The translations under genes were made by a program, and so were the position numbers. The notes under the pieces were generated by a model, which saw only the letters and a program-made list of their open reading frames with translations, was not told the origin of the DNA and made no database searches. Positions 37,236-51,638 of a stretch of DNA of 64,000 nt are shown piece after piece; the first letter of the stretch is position 1, and every line of letters starts with the position of its first letter. Source of the DNA: Penelope pileata (lineage: Eukaryota > Chordata > Aves > Galliformes > Cracidae); NCBI GenBank assembly GCA_013396635.1, contig WBMW01004865.1:265123-329122 (forward strand), read 5' to 3'.

Positions 37236-38871
37236 ATCCCATTTTCTATTTATGCCTAATTTATTACACATCTACGGAATGCTCATTAAGAATATTATGT
37301 AGAGCCACTAGCATTGTGATGGCATTTCAGGGTAGGCTGCAATAGTATCTTATCTGTAATCATCAATACTCCTGAATGGCGATTTCTTTGATTTCTGTGC
37401 TGTCACTTTAACAGTTCTGAAAGAACATTGTGGCACAAAAATAGTTTGTAATCATGGCAAAAATGGTATTCTTCAAACAGTAAACAGCACAGAAATATCC
37501 GCCATTGGCTCAAGAAAGAAAAGGGATCCAGATATCGACTGTGTCATTTGCTGTTCCATATTTCAATATGAAGCGGGGTCAATATAATAGTATTCTGAGG
37601 TATTGGGTTATGAAGAACAGACTGTTAAGCAGTCTGATATTTTATCAAACACATGGAACATACGTAATGCTATATTAACTAGCTTGCAGATGAATATATA
37701 TACATATGTGTTCATAGCCCTTTTTAAGTGTACTGAATACAGCTTTATATTTTCTCTTGGAGTTCTCTGATGAGTGGATGCTTCTTTCAGTTTATCTTGT
37801 CATCTCCGTTCTCATATATTCTGTTCAAAATTACAAATATGTCAGTCATACTATATATCACGTAACTTTGCAAATTAAGGCAATGTGTTCAATTATTATG
37901 ACAAAGTACAACTGAATCATTAATTGAGATTTTTCACTGTAACATAGCAGTGAGTATAGTGAAAGTAAATAACATGGTCTTCTGTGAATATTATTAGCTG
38001 TGATAATTATGATCTCAGTATGTTAAATTTAGTGAAAAGTCATCATTTTTGCATAAGATTAGGTACGTAATCTAAGAAAGTGTATGTGGTATTAAATGAA
38101 CCATTCTTCTGTATCAGGCCTGCATTGTGCTTTTGTTAATTAAATCCTTTAGTTAGTGGAATGGATCAGAGGAGTATCTTACAAAGATTCACATCCCCAG
38201 CACAGGAAAAAGATCTAATCGTTTTTCCTTCATGCAGTGGGGGCTTTGAGCTGGACATTTAATCAACTGTTCTCTAGCTTCACCTATCATTCGCTTTGTC
38301 TTGAGGTACTGCAGACTAAGTATATTTCTGTTTTCCAAAACTAAGCCCTCCATAAACCAGTGCCCTTCACCTTACTAAGCATTTTGCCCAAGAACTCAAA
38401 AATGGTTCAAAATACATACAAGCAATTTCAGCAAACTCATTTGAGCAATTGCATGCCTAAACAAGGCATAAACATAAGTTACTAGTGTGTGACTTCAGGT
38501 ATGGTCCTGAATAGGAGGCGATAGATAAACAAATGCATTGCTCCAGGATTTGTTTCATGTGGTGTTCTTCACTCACTGTCCCTATTCTCTTTACTATTAT
38601 TACCATGATTCATTCCCTGTAGAATGAGTAAATTACTGATGGGATAATCCAATAAATCTTTCAAAGTGACTATTATAACCAGTCAAGAGACTGACTGTTT
38701 AGCATGAATTCCATTTGCAGTGGGGAGAGAATAAGGCAGTTATTAGGTTCTGTAAGTTCTGAGCACCCACATCCAATAGTTGAAGTAGGCCAGGTGAACT
38801 AAAGAGAATTTCTTCCTCCATTTTGCTGGCATACATTGAAAATTACAAAGTAATGTCAGTTTACAGTTTAG

Positions 38872-38894
38872 AGTGTGTATGTGTGTGTGTGTGC
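38872..38894 (+). repeat. (GT)n microsatellite, short
   Basis: About eleven GT units with one A interruption. Confidence 0.8.
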
Positions 38895-39997
38895 AAAGAT
38901 AGCCATGTAGATATCCTACCTTTCTGTGATTTGGCACACAATTACGGTAAATCTTGGGTATTTGTTTCTAACAGTAGTTAAATCATGAACTGGATAATTC
39001 AACAGAAGCTGCTTGTCTTCTGGCACACACTAGGATTCGGTTTTTCTTGTTATGCAGCAAGACACCTCTCTAGAAAGAATCTCATACATTGTTAATGATC
39101 TATCTTTGCCCAGCTTTGAAATAGCTCCTTTTTGCATGCTATCATAACCATCTCAGTATGTCAACCAAATCTGTGAACTAAGCTTCAGTCAAAATGCAGA
39201 AAAATCTCAAGAAGACTCTTTATAAAGTTAAAAATGGACTTCACAAATTAAAATTTTCTTTCAAACCAATATTTTTTTCTGATTTTTCTACATCAAACTT
39301 GTGTCTGGTGTTCTAAATTCTTTATAACTCACTAGCTGATATGTAGCTGGAGGGCAATTAGACTTTTTCATGGTTGTTACTCAAATACATCATCTTTGAC
39401 TACAGCAGCTTGTGCCAAATTCTATCGTATCATTTCTCGACTTAAATCCATTGCTAATACTGTACAATTTGAAAGATGACTCAAAATTCAAATCAATGAA
39501 TGCTGGTAATCCTTATGTCAGTTTCTCAAGTGTAGCTTTAAAAAAAGAACATGAGGAAAACCCACTGAAAATGAAAAGCTGTACTACAGGCAGACTTTTA
39601 AATAATATCTAACCATAAATATTTATGTAGATTTGTTGGGTTTGTGTGCTGTGATGGGAGTTTTGAAAATTCTATTCATGTGCCAGACAGTCACTGGCAC
39701 ATAATCTGACATTTTGCTAAATGCAAAAATTGCATGAATTGAATAGATGGTAGTACATGAAGATGCTCCAAAACTTAGGGTAATCATGGGCATCTATATT
39801 GATGAAGAGGGTTTTTTCCATATCTGAAAGTACCTCACTTTCTGCTTTGGTGGACAGGTGGTTTGAAAAAGAATCAAATATGTTTAATTTTTTCAATTAT
39901 ACTGAAGTAAAATCTACACAAAATAAAAAGTAGTAATTCTAAGAAGATGAATTAACATTAAGGGAAATAGTAGTTTCCAGCTGGTGTATTGAACAGA

Positions 39998-40075
39998 TCA
40001 CAGAAATGTAGGGGTTGGAAGGAATCTCTGGAGATCATCTAGTCCCCTCCTAAAGCAGATTCCCTACAGTAGACT
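39998..40075 (-). mobile_element. CR1 3'-end relic
   Basis: Minus-strand CR1 tail. The plus strand reads TCACAGAAATGTAGGGGTTGG, then AATCTCTGGAGATCATCTAGT and CAGATTCCCTACAGTAG, matching the conserved last 80 bp of CR1. The terminal tandem repeats are reduced to one unit. No coding sequence. Confidence 0.75.
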
Positions 40076-42123
40076 GCATTTTACTATCCACTTTACTGTC
40101 AGAATACAGATTCAGACATTCTGAATACTGAGAACTTGCAAGTAAAGCAATTGCTATATTCCTTAAGAGCATTCTCTGACTTGCACCTTAAAGAATTTAC
40201 ATATCATGAATTTCCATAATGCATTTCTAATACTTAACCTAACAAACAGGAAGTTTCTCAAATAGCATTAAGTAGAGGATGTAACAGCTGCTAAACATTT
40301 CCTTTTTTATTCCTGTGCTTCTCTTTAAGAATTTAAGTACACTACCTTGATTTAGGTTGCTCCCAGAGTTAAAATATGACCTTAGCAAGCTGTTCAGATG
40401 TTGCTGCAAAATTTTGAAGTCTTCAAAGAATAAATAATATTTTTTTAGAAGGAAATTCTAAAATGATTGTATATGCATCTGATCTCACAGGTGTGTATAC
40501 CACGTCTGTAGAATGCTTTTATTGTTTGGTAGGAAAGGGATGACAAGCAATACTTGTATTCTGCTTTATTGTGATGCATTTTGTTCTTGATTCAGCTTCT
40601 ATTAAATTTCTTCAAGAACAGTAGTCTCATAATCCAGAACCCTTTTTCAAATATCTATATTTTCAGTGTGATTAGAAATTGCTTCTTATCAGGTCAAAGA
40701 AGACTGAAAGATACATACACAGTCAGTTAAAACGCTCTTGACTTAAAAATACTAGAGATTTTTCACACCTTTTGATGAGAGAACTAGATCTCATGTAGAG
40801 TTCTAGTTTCACTAGATCCATTTTAATACTGACCACATTTCACTTGCAATAAAATGAAACTGCAAATATAATACCTTTTATCTGTTCTGTAGGGATGCTT
40901 TGCTAAGAAGATATTATTTACGCTGAATCCATTCTTTTGTTCAGCCAGCAAAAACCACCAAATAAAATCCATTTACTGTGCTGGTCTTGAATGTTAAAAA
41001 CAACATTTGTTGATGCAGAACAATTAATCCCTAAACTATGCCTATTGCTTCTAGATTCACTCATAATAGATACTTGATTGTAAAAGTATAACATATTCTG
41101 TTCTGTGTTGCCTAGTTTAGTTGAGGGTACTTTCCAAGAAAGAGTTTGATTGGCAGCATTTATTCCAGTTCTGTTAACAAAACACAGTGAAATAGATACA
41201 GTTAAGTGTCATTACAACAATCAAACTTTGCCTTTGAAAAAAGTGGTTTTGAAGTTGCATCGCTTTGTCTGTAAATCTAATGACTTATGAAGCTGTTTTG
41301 GGATCAGTGACTAACAGGGCAGAAAATGAAAATGCAGAGCAGGAACAATATAAATCTCGTTTTACTTATCTTTGAGAGATACACAGCTCGTCAGTGACGC
41401 CAAGAAGCTCGGCAGCTGTTAATTGTGCGTGTGCTAGGGATAAATTGTGAGATATTCTCAGTAAAAAAGAATATAATCTAAAGAGTACAGTCAGCAATCA
41501 AAATGCCAGGAGGTGTATTTAGCCTGTTTAGGTAGGACACAAATGTCAGTTCAGTTAACAAGTTATTTTTCCTTGTTGTTTCCTAGTAACAAAATGTGTC
41601 TAAAATGTACAATACTTACCTGTTTCCTTATGCTGTACTTCAGTATATATTGCTGCACATAACTGTAACTACATTTATTAATTTTTGGAACTCACTGAAT
41701 GTAGTGAATATGGTTTTAACTAGAAATGATTTTTCACGTCAAGCAAAGCAGACAACTTCAAATAACAAATGGCCTGGAATCAGTAGGATACTTAGAATGT
41801 GGCTACATCTACTTTAGTATAGTAGTTCAGATCAGGATTGGACTTTTGAGCTGAATATCTCTGTCATCCATTCACTGTATTTTTGGCACAGGTAGTGTAA
41901 TTATCTTAGAACAAGTGAAATGGATTCCCTTCAAACAGAACTAAACAGAAGCGCGCACTCTAAAAGTGCCGCTGGTAACCTTTTGGACATTTAGACTACA
42001 GGTCAAGAAGACAGTTCGAATCTTGCCAAGATTTATAACACGCTTATTGTGGGTGTTAGTTCCTCAAATTCAATTTCTTAATATGCAGAAAAAGTCCTAT
42101 TGAACTGCATGGCTTAGTATTAC
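40076..42123. other. AT-rich non-coding stretch, nothing recognised
   Basis: About 2 kb without recognised genes or elements. Confidence 0.5.
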
Positions 42124-42456
42124 GGAATCATACAATGGCCCAGGTTGGAAGGGACCTCGAGGATCACCAGGTTCCAATTCCCCTGCCACAGGCAGGGCCA
42201 CCAACCTCCAGATCAGGTACTAGATCAGGTTGCCCAGGACCCCATCCAACCAGATCTTAAACACGTCCAGGGTCGGGGCATCCACAGCCTCTCCGGGCAG
42301 CCTGTGCTAGCACCTCACCACTCTCTCGGTAAAGAGCTTCCCCCTGATGTCTAATCTAAACCTTCCCTCCTTCAGCTTAAAACCATTCCCCCTTGTCCTA
42401 TCACTGTCTACCCTTCTGAAAAATTGGTTCCCCTCCTGTTTATAATCTCCTTTTAA
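42124..42456 (-). mobile_element. CR1 LINE 3' end
   Basis: Minus-strand CR1. From the 3' end on the plus strand: GGAATCATACAATGGCCCAG, GGTTGGAAGGGACCTCGAGG, GCCACCAACCTCCAGATCAG, the GGTTGCCCAGGACCCCATCC segment, CACAGCCTCTCCGGGCAGCC and CATTCCCCCTTGTCCTATCA. This is the 3' UTR and the extreme end of ORF2. It closely resembles the 3' part of the copy at 51639-53012, so both are from the same or sister CR1 subfamilies. Confidence 0.88.
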
Positions 42457-45400
42457 ATAAATATTGATAAAGTAGTTTGTTGATTACTTGTTGATGTTGA
42501 TGTAGCCTTTTAAAACTGTACAAAAGACTGATAGGGTTCTGTTATGTTACTGAAAAGCATATTTAGTTCATACTTTAAAAACAATCAGAGAAGGGAACAG
42601 AGAATTATTGTTCAGCAATGTAACTCTTTTGAAAATAGAAACAATCAAACTTTCTGTGTTTAGTGCTGAGAAGATAAATAAAAGATGTTTTGGATTTGTT
42701 GGGAAGAAATTGTATCAAATCAACTTCTCTGTTCACACTCATGGAGGGAAGCTGTGTGAGCAGACAAAAACATCTTTAAGTATTTTATCGCATGGCAAAT
42801 TCTGGTAAGGAAAATGAAAACAACATCATTAAACTGTTATTAGGTGTCTTCATGACCACTTGAAAGTTAACTCCACCAATATTGTTATCTATGGATCTTT
42901 TGTTACCTTAAAGTGTAAAACTCAGGGCAGAAGGATAGTCGCCATCTAGAGACACAAATATTGGTTGGTCATTTGAAAACGATTCAAGCTGATGTTCTGA
43001 ATTTAATAAAGTAGAAAATGAAAATTATTTATTTTGTATCCTGGATAATGAAGACCAAAAACAGTCAAATTTTACTTCAATTTCTTGAAATATATCATTT
43101 TTCCTTTAGAGGTTTGGTATACCAAGTTACTAAGGTTAGATCAACATTCATAATGTTTTGAATTTATTGTCCATTGATTCTGAGTGTGCTTTCCTTCTGC
43201 TCATCAAAACTTGAAAATAATACACTTGAGCATTTATTTTCCTAGCTAGTAACTATAGTAATTGTTTCAGACTATGCTTACAGAAGCATCCATAGTCCAA
43301 ACATTGAAGTTATTTAAAAATAAGGTGCATCAACTGCAGTAATAAGCCTCTCCTAGTGCCAAAAGAGAGAGTCTACTCCCTAGTAAACTTTATATACCAT
43401 CCTAGGCTGGAGAATAGTCTATTGATGTTCTGTCAAATTGTTTGCATAGCATCTCTGAGGCTCTTTGAGAAGGTCTCAGCTTTTGAACTGCAGTCTTATG
43501 ACACTACTTTCAGATTGGTACACACATAGTCACACTTTTCTTTAAATGATATGGATATGGAAAAGAAAGACTCAGACACTGAATATTCTTCTCCTATGCA
43601 TGCTGGCCAGAGCTACCCTTTGAGGTATCACAGTTTTCATGTAGCTTTCTCTTGCTACAGAGAAAACTTTCTTTACTTAATAGTTTCGATTCTGAGATGT
43701 ACGTCATTTGATTTCCTATGTATCTTTTCTATAACTATAGGTAGTACTCTCAGTTTAGAATAAAAATGTGAAAATTAAACCAAGAGTTTCCTTAAACAAA
43801 ATCTTACAAAGATGGTAAGATTCAGCAGGTCAACTTATGGCCTCGTTTATACCTGCATAGTAAGATTGCTTTCAAATTATTGGCTCAGACATTTCTGTGA
43901 TCCTCTTGCCTTGGTAACATTTCATAGGAGCACCCAATCAAAAACTTAAAAAACCCTGTTGAGAATGCACAAGATGTGACAAGGTCTAGAGTTCTGTTCG
44001 TAAAGCAAGCAGATAGCATAATGGATACATTTAAAGAGCAGCGAAGTTGAATAAGCCCTCAATTGTTCAAAATATATGCTCTCTCTAAGATGCTGTCAGA
44101 ACATTGCTCAAGTTCTCAATGAAGTTCAGAATCAAGAATAAATCTGTCTCACTGGAATAGATGTTGCCTTCAGCTTTGGACATACTGTATTTTTATCTTC
44201 TGTGATTTGTATTTAAGTAGGTGAATCCAAAAGCTTCAGTAAAGCTACCAGGCCACAGGTAACTATGGATTTTATAAAAATCTTTTGTAACTAGCCCAGG
44301 TGGCTTGACTGTTATTCATTTGCTGTTTTGAATACCTTAGTGAACATCAAAGTGCAAATCTGTGCATTTAAAATAATGCTGAAATATAATGCTAAGTTCC
44401 AGAGGGCATAGGAAACAGTGCAGTAAATCAAATAATTAATTGGTACCTCATTGAATTGTTCCTTTAAGATAATTTTCAAGCTGAAAATATTGTAACTGGT
44501 TGTTAAACATAGTTACACATAAACTGAACTTGAGAATCAGAATAAGTAAATAGCTTGAATATGTTTTAAGAATCGTTGTAATGTGTAAAATGAATCATCA
44601 ATCAAGAATTAAGAAATTAAAATTTATATAAATGTTTCTGTAAAAATTTTATCACAAATTAACTTCTGAAAAATGCATTTGTTTGTGATATTTCATTCAT
44701 CAATACAAAATTTTCAATAGTATTTACAAAAAAATATTTGTAATGCCAAAACAGGTGCATACTATTTAGAGAATGATGCCCTGGATTTTTATCAGTTGTG
44801 GTAGAACATTTTCACAACAGTGGTTGAGCACTTCTCATTCCTTCCCTCAGCCAAAAGTGCTATCAAGCAGGTCATCTTCCTCAGATTGCAGACTAGTGAT
44901 ACATTTCACAAAACAAAATTCTAAGAAGCTTCTTAATGTTTTACAGACATTAACTATTTATGAAATTGTTGCATATCAAATTCTAGTGCTTGAGTTATGA
45001 TGGGAGATGAATTTATATAATGGAGAAAGAAATTTTATGAAACTGTATATACATAAATACGCAATTCTACATCTCAATCCCTTGAATGAACTCAAAATAT
45101 CCTCTGCCAATTTCCGAATCACAGTTTCAGGATGAGTCGTCCTGTATAAGCTATTTATATTCTCCTGATGTTCACATAAAATTGGGCTGAGGACTGATCC
45201 CTTGCTATAAAAAAAGATTCTTGATACTCCAGGATAGCAAGATACAATCATCGGCACTTCACTGTTAAAGACTTAACTTCCATGACAAACAATAAACTGT
45301 GCAGCTGGTGATAACAGCCATATAACACATCTTCAGTTTCATTTTTGCCCCTTTTGTTCATTTTAAAGGGAAAAAAAACCTCATATTCAAGTACAAAAGC

Positions 45401-47012
45401 AGTTTTATACTATTCATAATCTAGAACTTTTGTTCTTGGGCTTAAACTATGATTAAAAGTTTCCTATGCCCTTCATTTTTTTTCTTGATTTCATGGACAC
45501 TTTATTAAATCAATGCTATATAGACGAAATTTACTAAAAGCTAACACTTCAAAAAACACTCAGAAAACCCTGTGAGGTAGAAACATAGTGATAAATAGGC
45601 ATTCTTTTCTTTTTAAAGCTCTCTGGGTGTTTTTTTTTTATGCTTGTATGCAACTTTGCAAAATATCGTTTGGAATATCTGTACCTCCAAGACACTCTTG
45701 AGCTTAATGATTCAATGGCATTCAGCATAAAATAAAACTTTGCTCATGCACTGTACTTAATTTAAGTCATTTCTGAATATGACCTTTATTTCTTTACTCT
45801 TTTTGATTTAGGTTTTTCTGTGCAAATATAGTGATATTTCTTAAAATCCTAATCTGCCAAGTATTACTGGTAATGGAACTATTTTAGAATAAACACAATT
45901 TCCTGGTTTAGTATATGAATTGAATTAAAGAACTCTGGTCACTCTGAGTTAGCTAAGCCCCTGAGCTGCCTGTGACTGAGACACAGACTCAAATGCATCG
46001 CTAATTGGTCATACAGGCATATCTTCCTCTACACTGTTCTGAAAGACTAATTATGGAAATATTGAATATACTCTATGACAAAATAGGAATTTACAAGAGA
46101 AAAACAGTATTCTATCTGACTGCAAATGACTGCTTCTCTGCATCTACTTGAGTTATTTTCTATCAGATTACCATGTCTCCGCAACAAAACCAGAAGAAGA
46201 TTGGAACAAGTAAACTATTTTGAAGTCATTTTTTGTAAAAATTGAAAGATAATAAAAAATCATATTTACATGCAGGAATTCATTAATCTCTTAATTTAAT
46301 CTGAAATGCTGCTTAACTTTGACTTCCAAAACTTGATATTTTTATACTAAATGATTTCATTAAAATATCTCAAGGTATTTTTGACTGCGGTGCAGTAGCA
46401 GGGCTTCATAAATATCAAATTAGCATAACTGCTCTACATTATAGAAAATCATATGCAAGTAATTATTGCTCTTTTTCTCTTTAGATTTATAAAAATGAGA
46501 GGAGTATTTCATGGCACTGTTTTCTTTAAAGGGACACTAAAATAATAAAAATACATATTTTAAATTGATTGACAGAATGTTGACATATGGAGTTTCTGAA
46601 TGTGAGATACTGAGAAAAGCTCTACAGAAATTTCCTTTTTATTAATAGAAAGATAAGAATGCCTTAAATAGTGAAAGACTATTTCACTGTGAATGAAATA
46701 ACATTTGTTGTTATTATGTTTGCTTGTAATTATGGAAAACGTATGTTCAGCTTTGTGAAAGCTTTGCTGTTATCAATATTTATAGCATAAAATTTGTAAC
46801 TAAACATGACTTTCTTCTCATGACTTGTATGCTGATCTAGATGGTTCATGCACAAGGTCTGAGCATGTGCTAACACATCTGCTTTATATAACACAAGGAA
46901 CTCAGGCATAAACAGAAAGGATCAGCAAATCTGATCAACAAAATCAAAGATGGAAGGAATGTAAATATGAAGTTTGAGCACAAAATAATTGAAAGAAAAA
47001 GAAAAATCTACA
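42457..47012. other. AT-rich non-coding stretch, nothing recognised
   Basis: About 4.5 kb without recognised genes or elements. Frames of up to 93 codons (for example 44976-45257, minus) have no recognisable domain. Confidence 0.5.
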
Positions 47013-47555
47013 TGGGTCTCTCCAATAGTAATGTCTCCTATTTGTTTCCAAAGAAACTATAATAGATACAATGAGCACATACACACTGTTTGATAGAGCA
47101 AATTATCAGCTAGTAAACACTGTTTTGAAACATAGTCTAGCTAGATGAACATTAGCTAGATGAACATTAGCTAGATGAACAAGAGTCTGCATGGCATGCT
47201 CGTAAAAATCTGCATCAGCAGAGGTGACCCGCTATCACTACTAACACCGCTAAAACGCACCACCCACAGCCTCACTGTTCTCACATCCACTCTTTGGTCT
47301 CCATAGATACTCAGCAAGCATCGATGAATGTCAATAGGTGCAATTTTTTCCTCAGGGAGGAATTCAGTGATACACCTTTGCTTCATAAACACTTCCACGT
47401 CAGACGTCATTTTGCCAGACTACCCCTCTGCTGCCATCTGTTACATGGATACAAAAAAAATTTAATGGAATATTGGTGGGAAGGTTCAACCTCTTCTGTC
47501 ATACCACCAATATCTTCCTCTGACTTCATGTGCATTACTTTGAGAGTGGCCCTTG
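47013..47555 (-). mobile_element. Internally deleted mariner (copy 3, MITE-like)
   Basis: Both terminal regions of the mariner family are present: the 3' end at 47013-47045 (GGTCTCTCCAATAGTAATG) and the 5' end at about 47530-47555 (GCATTACTTTGAGAGTGGC), followed by TA at 47556-47557. The left flank is CA, probably a mutated TA. At 543 bp it lacks the catalytic centre. Sequence for the helix-turn-helix half (minus, 47410 down to about 47240: KQRCITEFLPEEKIAPIDIH, then YGDQRVD) joins directly to the last part of the transposase (TGCATCAGCAGAGGTGACCC, about 47210-47230). A 15-bp unit, TAGCTAGATGAACAT, is repeated three times at 47138-47182 inside it. Confidence 0.85.
47138..47182 (+). repeat. 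15-bp tandem repeat, three copies
   Basis: TAGCTAGATGAACAT is repeated three times, the last copy nearly complete, inside the deleted mariner. The other mariner copies have only one related stretch here (TTAGCTG...GATGAACAAG), so the expansion arose after insertion or in this deleted lineage. Confidence 0.9.
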
Positions 47556-48101
47556 TAAATATGATTTGGGCTATATTTTAGGTGAAAAAAAAAGTAAAAA
47601 TTTCCTACTTGCCACATAAGAGTCTCACCATAGTCCTGTAATCAGAGCCTATAGCACCCTCTATTTCCAAAATGGCTTTGGTTTCTGGAAGGTCAAGTTT
47701 ATTTCGGCTTTCTGTTGCAGGGATCCTTAATGGCTTGAGATTATGCTGCATTTAAAATTTTAAGTCTCTACAGTTAGTATGCTGCTTATTGCCAATATCT
47801 ATATCCTCTAATCTTCCTTCTGTTGGGTGAAACTAAAAAAGAAAGAATAAACAATTAAAGACGTTTTCAGATTTTGGCAATATGCATCCATGCTGTTAGG
47901 GAGGTGACATTACTATTGCCTGCAGAGAAATTTTTTATTGGCTTTGTGTTTATCCAGATCTGTAGAATAACAACTACATGATTATCAGAAAAAAAAAAAT
48001 TACAAAAAAACGAGCAAATCTTTTCCAATACCAATACCAGGGTAAAAAAAATGCAGTCCAACTCTTTACATTGCCAAGAAAGACCCTAAATTCCTAAACT
48101 C

Positions 48102-48118
48102 TTTTTTTTTTTTTTTTT
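48102..48118 (+). repeat. Poly-T run (17 T)
   Basis: Uninterrupted homopolymer without an adjacent retroposon body. Confidence 0.9.
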
Positions 48119-48780
48119 GGTACAGATATTTAAAGAACTTTTCCACTTCAACTCAGTTTTCCATAAAATGCACGTGTTCAAATCTTCTGGCTGACTGCTC
48201 AGCGGTTTGTGTCATGTTGTGTTGTGTCAGTTAAGACAAGGTGACTGAAGCAAAGCGATATGACTCATTAAGTGCTAGAGATTTCAGCAGCAAACATCAA
48301 AACCGAAATCTCACTGGCTCCTTAAAAAGTAATTGCTTTTTGTTCTTGAAAATAGTGTTTTCCAACCTGTTTTTATAAAGGCAGATTGTTTTCAAATAGT
48401 CTTGGCACAGGATATGGATGATTCTGAGTTGTTTTTGTTTTGAAATGCTCAGCACATCTCTACTTGCATGAAAACATTATTTAAATGTTTGAATCTGCAA
48501 CTTTATTTTATTTTAGCATAAAGTACAGTAGAAGCTTTAATAGCTTGCGATGGTGGAAAAGAAATTAGAACGTAAATGTTCCTATGTTAATAAGAAAAGC
48601 TTCTCATCTTAAACTGATTGCATTTTTTTTTAACTAGGAGCACTATTAGAAGAAACAGATGAGAGCAGCAGAAAGAGTGAACTTTAACCATGGCATCTAA
48701 TTTGCCCAGAACTAAATTGATTACAAATTCCAGAGGAATAAATTGCTTTAAAATTATTCATTGTTCAGAAATATGTCAGT

Positions 48781-48844
48781 TATTATATATATATATTACT
48801 ACATATATACTAATATATGTACTAATATATACTATATATATATT
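48781..48844. repeat. AT-rich microsatellite
   Basis: Imperfect (TA)n with interspersed TACTA words, capable of self-pairing. It is a candidate length-polymorphic site. Confidence 0.85.
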
Positions 48845-51638
48845 AACATTTTTTAATATAGTGTACAAAATGAAGTAGTTTGACTTTTTGATTAATACTC
48901 TGAGCTAGGACTCAGGAAATCTTAGTTCATAAGATTTCTTCTTTTTTTACAACTGTGATCGTGTTTTTTCAACTGAGCCAGTTGAAGAGATTGTTTGTCT
49001 CAGCTACTCTCAATACCTTCTGGCAGAAGGTCTAGCCTTCAGGTATGTACGTTCCTATTACACTTCTGTTAAAATCATCCAATTCAACTTTCAGTACTTT
49101 TAGTGATAACGTGTTCCAACTTGACTCACTGATGGAACTGGGTTAGCACAGATCATATGTATTCTGACGCCTGAGAAGTTAGCAAATTCTGGTATGGTTA
49201 GACTAGCTGAAAGTGAGCTTTTGCCCCTCTGAACCATGTTTGTCTGAGGTATCAGTCTGTTTTTGTTTTTCAGTAAAGAATAGAAGCTGCTGATGGCTGC
49301 TGGTACAATTTAGTTTATTCTGCAGATGAAAAGCATCCAGTAGTTGCTCAGAGCTCTTCTGCTTTTCTGCGATTTATATAAAATAAGTTCACAGCAGATA
49401 CAAAATGAACAAAATCCCTCTATGTGAACAGCAGTTCTAGTCACCTTTTCTGTCAGAAGCTTGACTCTTTTTTTGCTTGTTTGTTTCTGTAGCAGGCTTG
49501 ATGGTAGTTCTCCAAATTATATCATTATATCACTTGTATCCAATGAGGGTAACAACAGTTAGTAATCTCAATCTGTTATTGTAACTGGAAGCTGTGCAGC
49601 TATATTTGAACTCCACTATTTTTCATTGAAACTGAGATTTATAAGGAAGGAGGACTAAATTAACTCTGAGTGTACACTGAAGGTAAGATTTAAAGAAATT
49701 GAAAAGAGTCTCAAAATATAGACAGTAATTATTTTTGTTCCAGAATATATTTTTCTGTAGTAGCAAAAAGAAGAAAGTAGGAACAGGCAAGTATACTGCA
49801 AGAGATAGGATCTCGAAGAAAAAAAAAAAAACATAGCTAGGAAGAACATGGCAGGAATTAGCATTGGATTGCTAACATATTCAAGACAAAAGAAAGCATC
49901 ATTTTTATTATTCTGTGAAACCTATATATGATTACATTGAAAGGAAGAAAAATTATGCCTTTCTCTAATACTCAAGTCTTATTTCGCATAACTCGACAGA
50001 TTTAGTTTCCTTCTATTCTGTATTAGACTAAGTGGGAGGTGAATTTGTTTGGAGATGTACAGTAGTATGCCTCTTTCAGTACCTAGAGCTTCTAGTTTAA
50101 TTCAGCATTTCAACACTGTTGTTTTTGTAGTTGTTCTGAAGCTTTTATTTTTATATTCATTCTTGGCTGCTTGGCAACCATGAGAATATCACAGTGTAGC
50201 AGATTGCATAAGTCAGATCAGTGCGGAGTTGTACCTCAGGGAAATTTCTTCACTATAGTTGATTTACATTAAAAGATGCATGGTCTCAATTTATCAAAAC
50301 ACTGAAGAAACTTTCATCTTCTGAGAAGTCTTGTTGACTTCAGCTGACACCCTTATCTCATTGACACCCTTTTCTGCAGCGAGATGCTTCTCTGTATAAA
50401 GAACTTTAAGCTATATTTGTGCATAGTATGTTAAATCTTAGATGAGCCCCTGGAATATTATGTAATAACTCTTCTATCCTATTGAAAGCAGGCAGGTCTA
50501 TCATATAAATATTGAGTCTCACTCTTGGAGCTTTATATGTGGTTTGAAGGAAGACGTGAGAAAGAAATTGTGCAAATCTGCATTGAAGGATAAGATTTTA
50601 GTACTGTTGGAAAAACATTAGGCTACTTATGCAGGGCCATGTAAATTTGTTGATGCTTCAGTTAGCTTAGACTTTCCATTCATGTTTTATTTTTCCTCAT
50701 CAAGAAATGATTGTGGGTTGGGACTCTGTTCTTTCTATTTTATAATCTGTTATTGACTTCTTCTCTTAAGTGTATCCAAAAGAAGTAAAAAAGAATTCTT
50801 AACTCACTCACTTAGGTAGCTCTTCATCATGATGTCAGAATAAGAAGGATATTGAAGAAATAGCCATATAAATATCCAGAAGTGCATCCTCTTTATGAGA
50901 AGATATCCTCTTTATCTATCTTTATGATAGATACATTGCATGTAAATAGTTTAAAGATCAAAATACAAAATCTTATATAATGTTAAAAAATTCAGGAACA
51001 GTTCGAAATTTTAAAACGTATTCTACTACACTAGCACAAGGTAAATGGGTTGTGATACTTTATTTTGACTAGATGAGTCAAAAGCTGTTTCCTAGGGCTT
51101 CACAGGAAATCTCAGACACTTGTGCATTCATGATGAACATATCCATTGATGTTTGTGCGAAGGTCTGTATTGTTTGAATGTACTACAATTTCTAAAGTGT
51201 TTCTTTGTCCCAAATCTTCCAGGCTCAGGAGTACTGCCATGTGCCCGTGTCACTGAGAAACAAGTGCAGAAAGATCATGTGATAAGACACTTGCTTGTTC
51301 TGAGGTGTAATTCTAGGATGGGGCAAAATAGCGCAGGATTTGTATTCAAACTTATACCTGATATTGTGAAGAGTAAGCATTTCAAAATTACTTGAATCTG
51401 AAATACGTAAGGGTTTATATGCTAGAAGCTGGCCACTTAAAAATCCATGATCATGAATACACAAGCAAGATATCACAGATGCCAAAATCACACACTGCAT
51501 GTATGCATTTCTGGAAATCAGAACTGGAGGAAAACTCATTGATCTTCCTTGATGACGAGTGTCTGTATGCTGCAAAGTGAGATGTAGCGAACTACAGAAG
51601 CTATCATACGTACAACATGCCAGGAGAAAAAGCCTCAG

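Larger units (their letters stand above)
35203..39997. other. AT-rich non-coding stretch, simple repeats only
   Basis: About 4.8 kb of AT-rich sequence. It contains a TA-rich patch (35363-35392), a (TTTCTA)n run (37201-37235) and a short (GT)n (38872-38894). No recognised gene or element. Confidence 0.5.
47558..51638. other. AT-rich non-coding stretch, simple repeats only
   Basis: About 4 kb of AT-rich sequence with a 17-T run (48102-48118) and an AT microsatellite (48781-48844). Two overlapping frames on opposite strands at 51153-51575 (80 and 116 codons) have no recognisable domain and I do not call them genes. Confidence 0.5.

Noticed and set aside
51225..51575. 116-codon minus-strand frame with an overlapping plus-strand frame
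   Set aside because: No known motif, no support on either strand, and of a length expected by chance in this amount of sequence.
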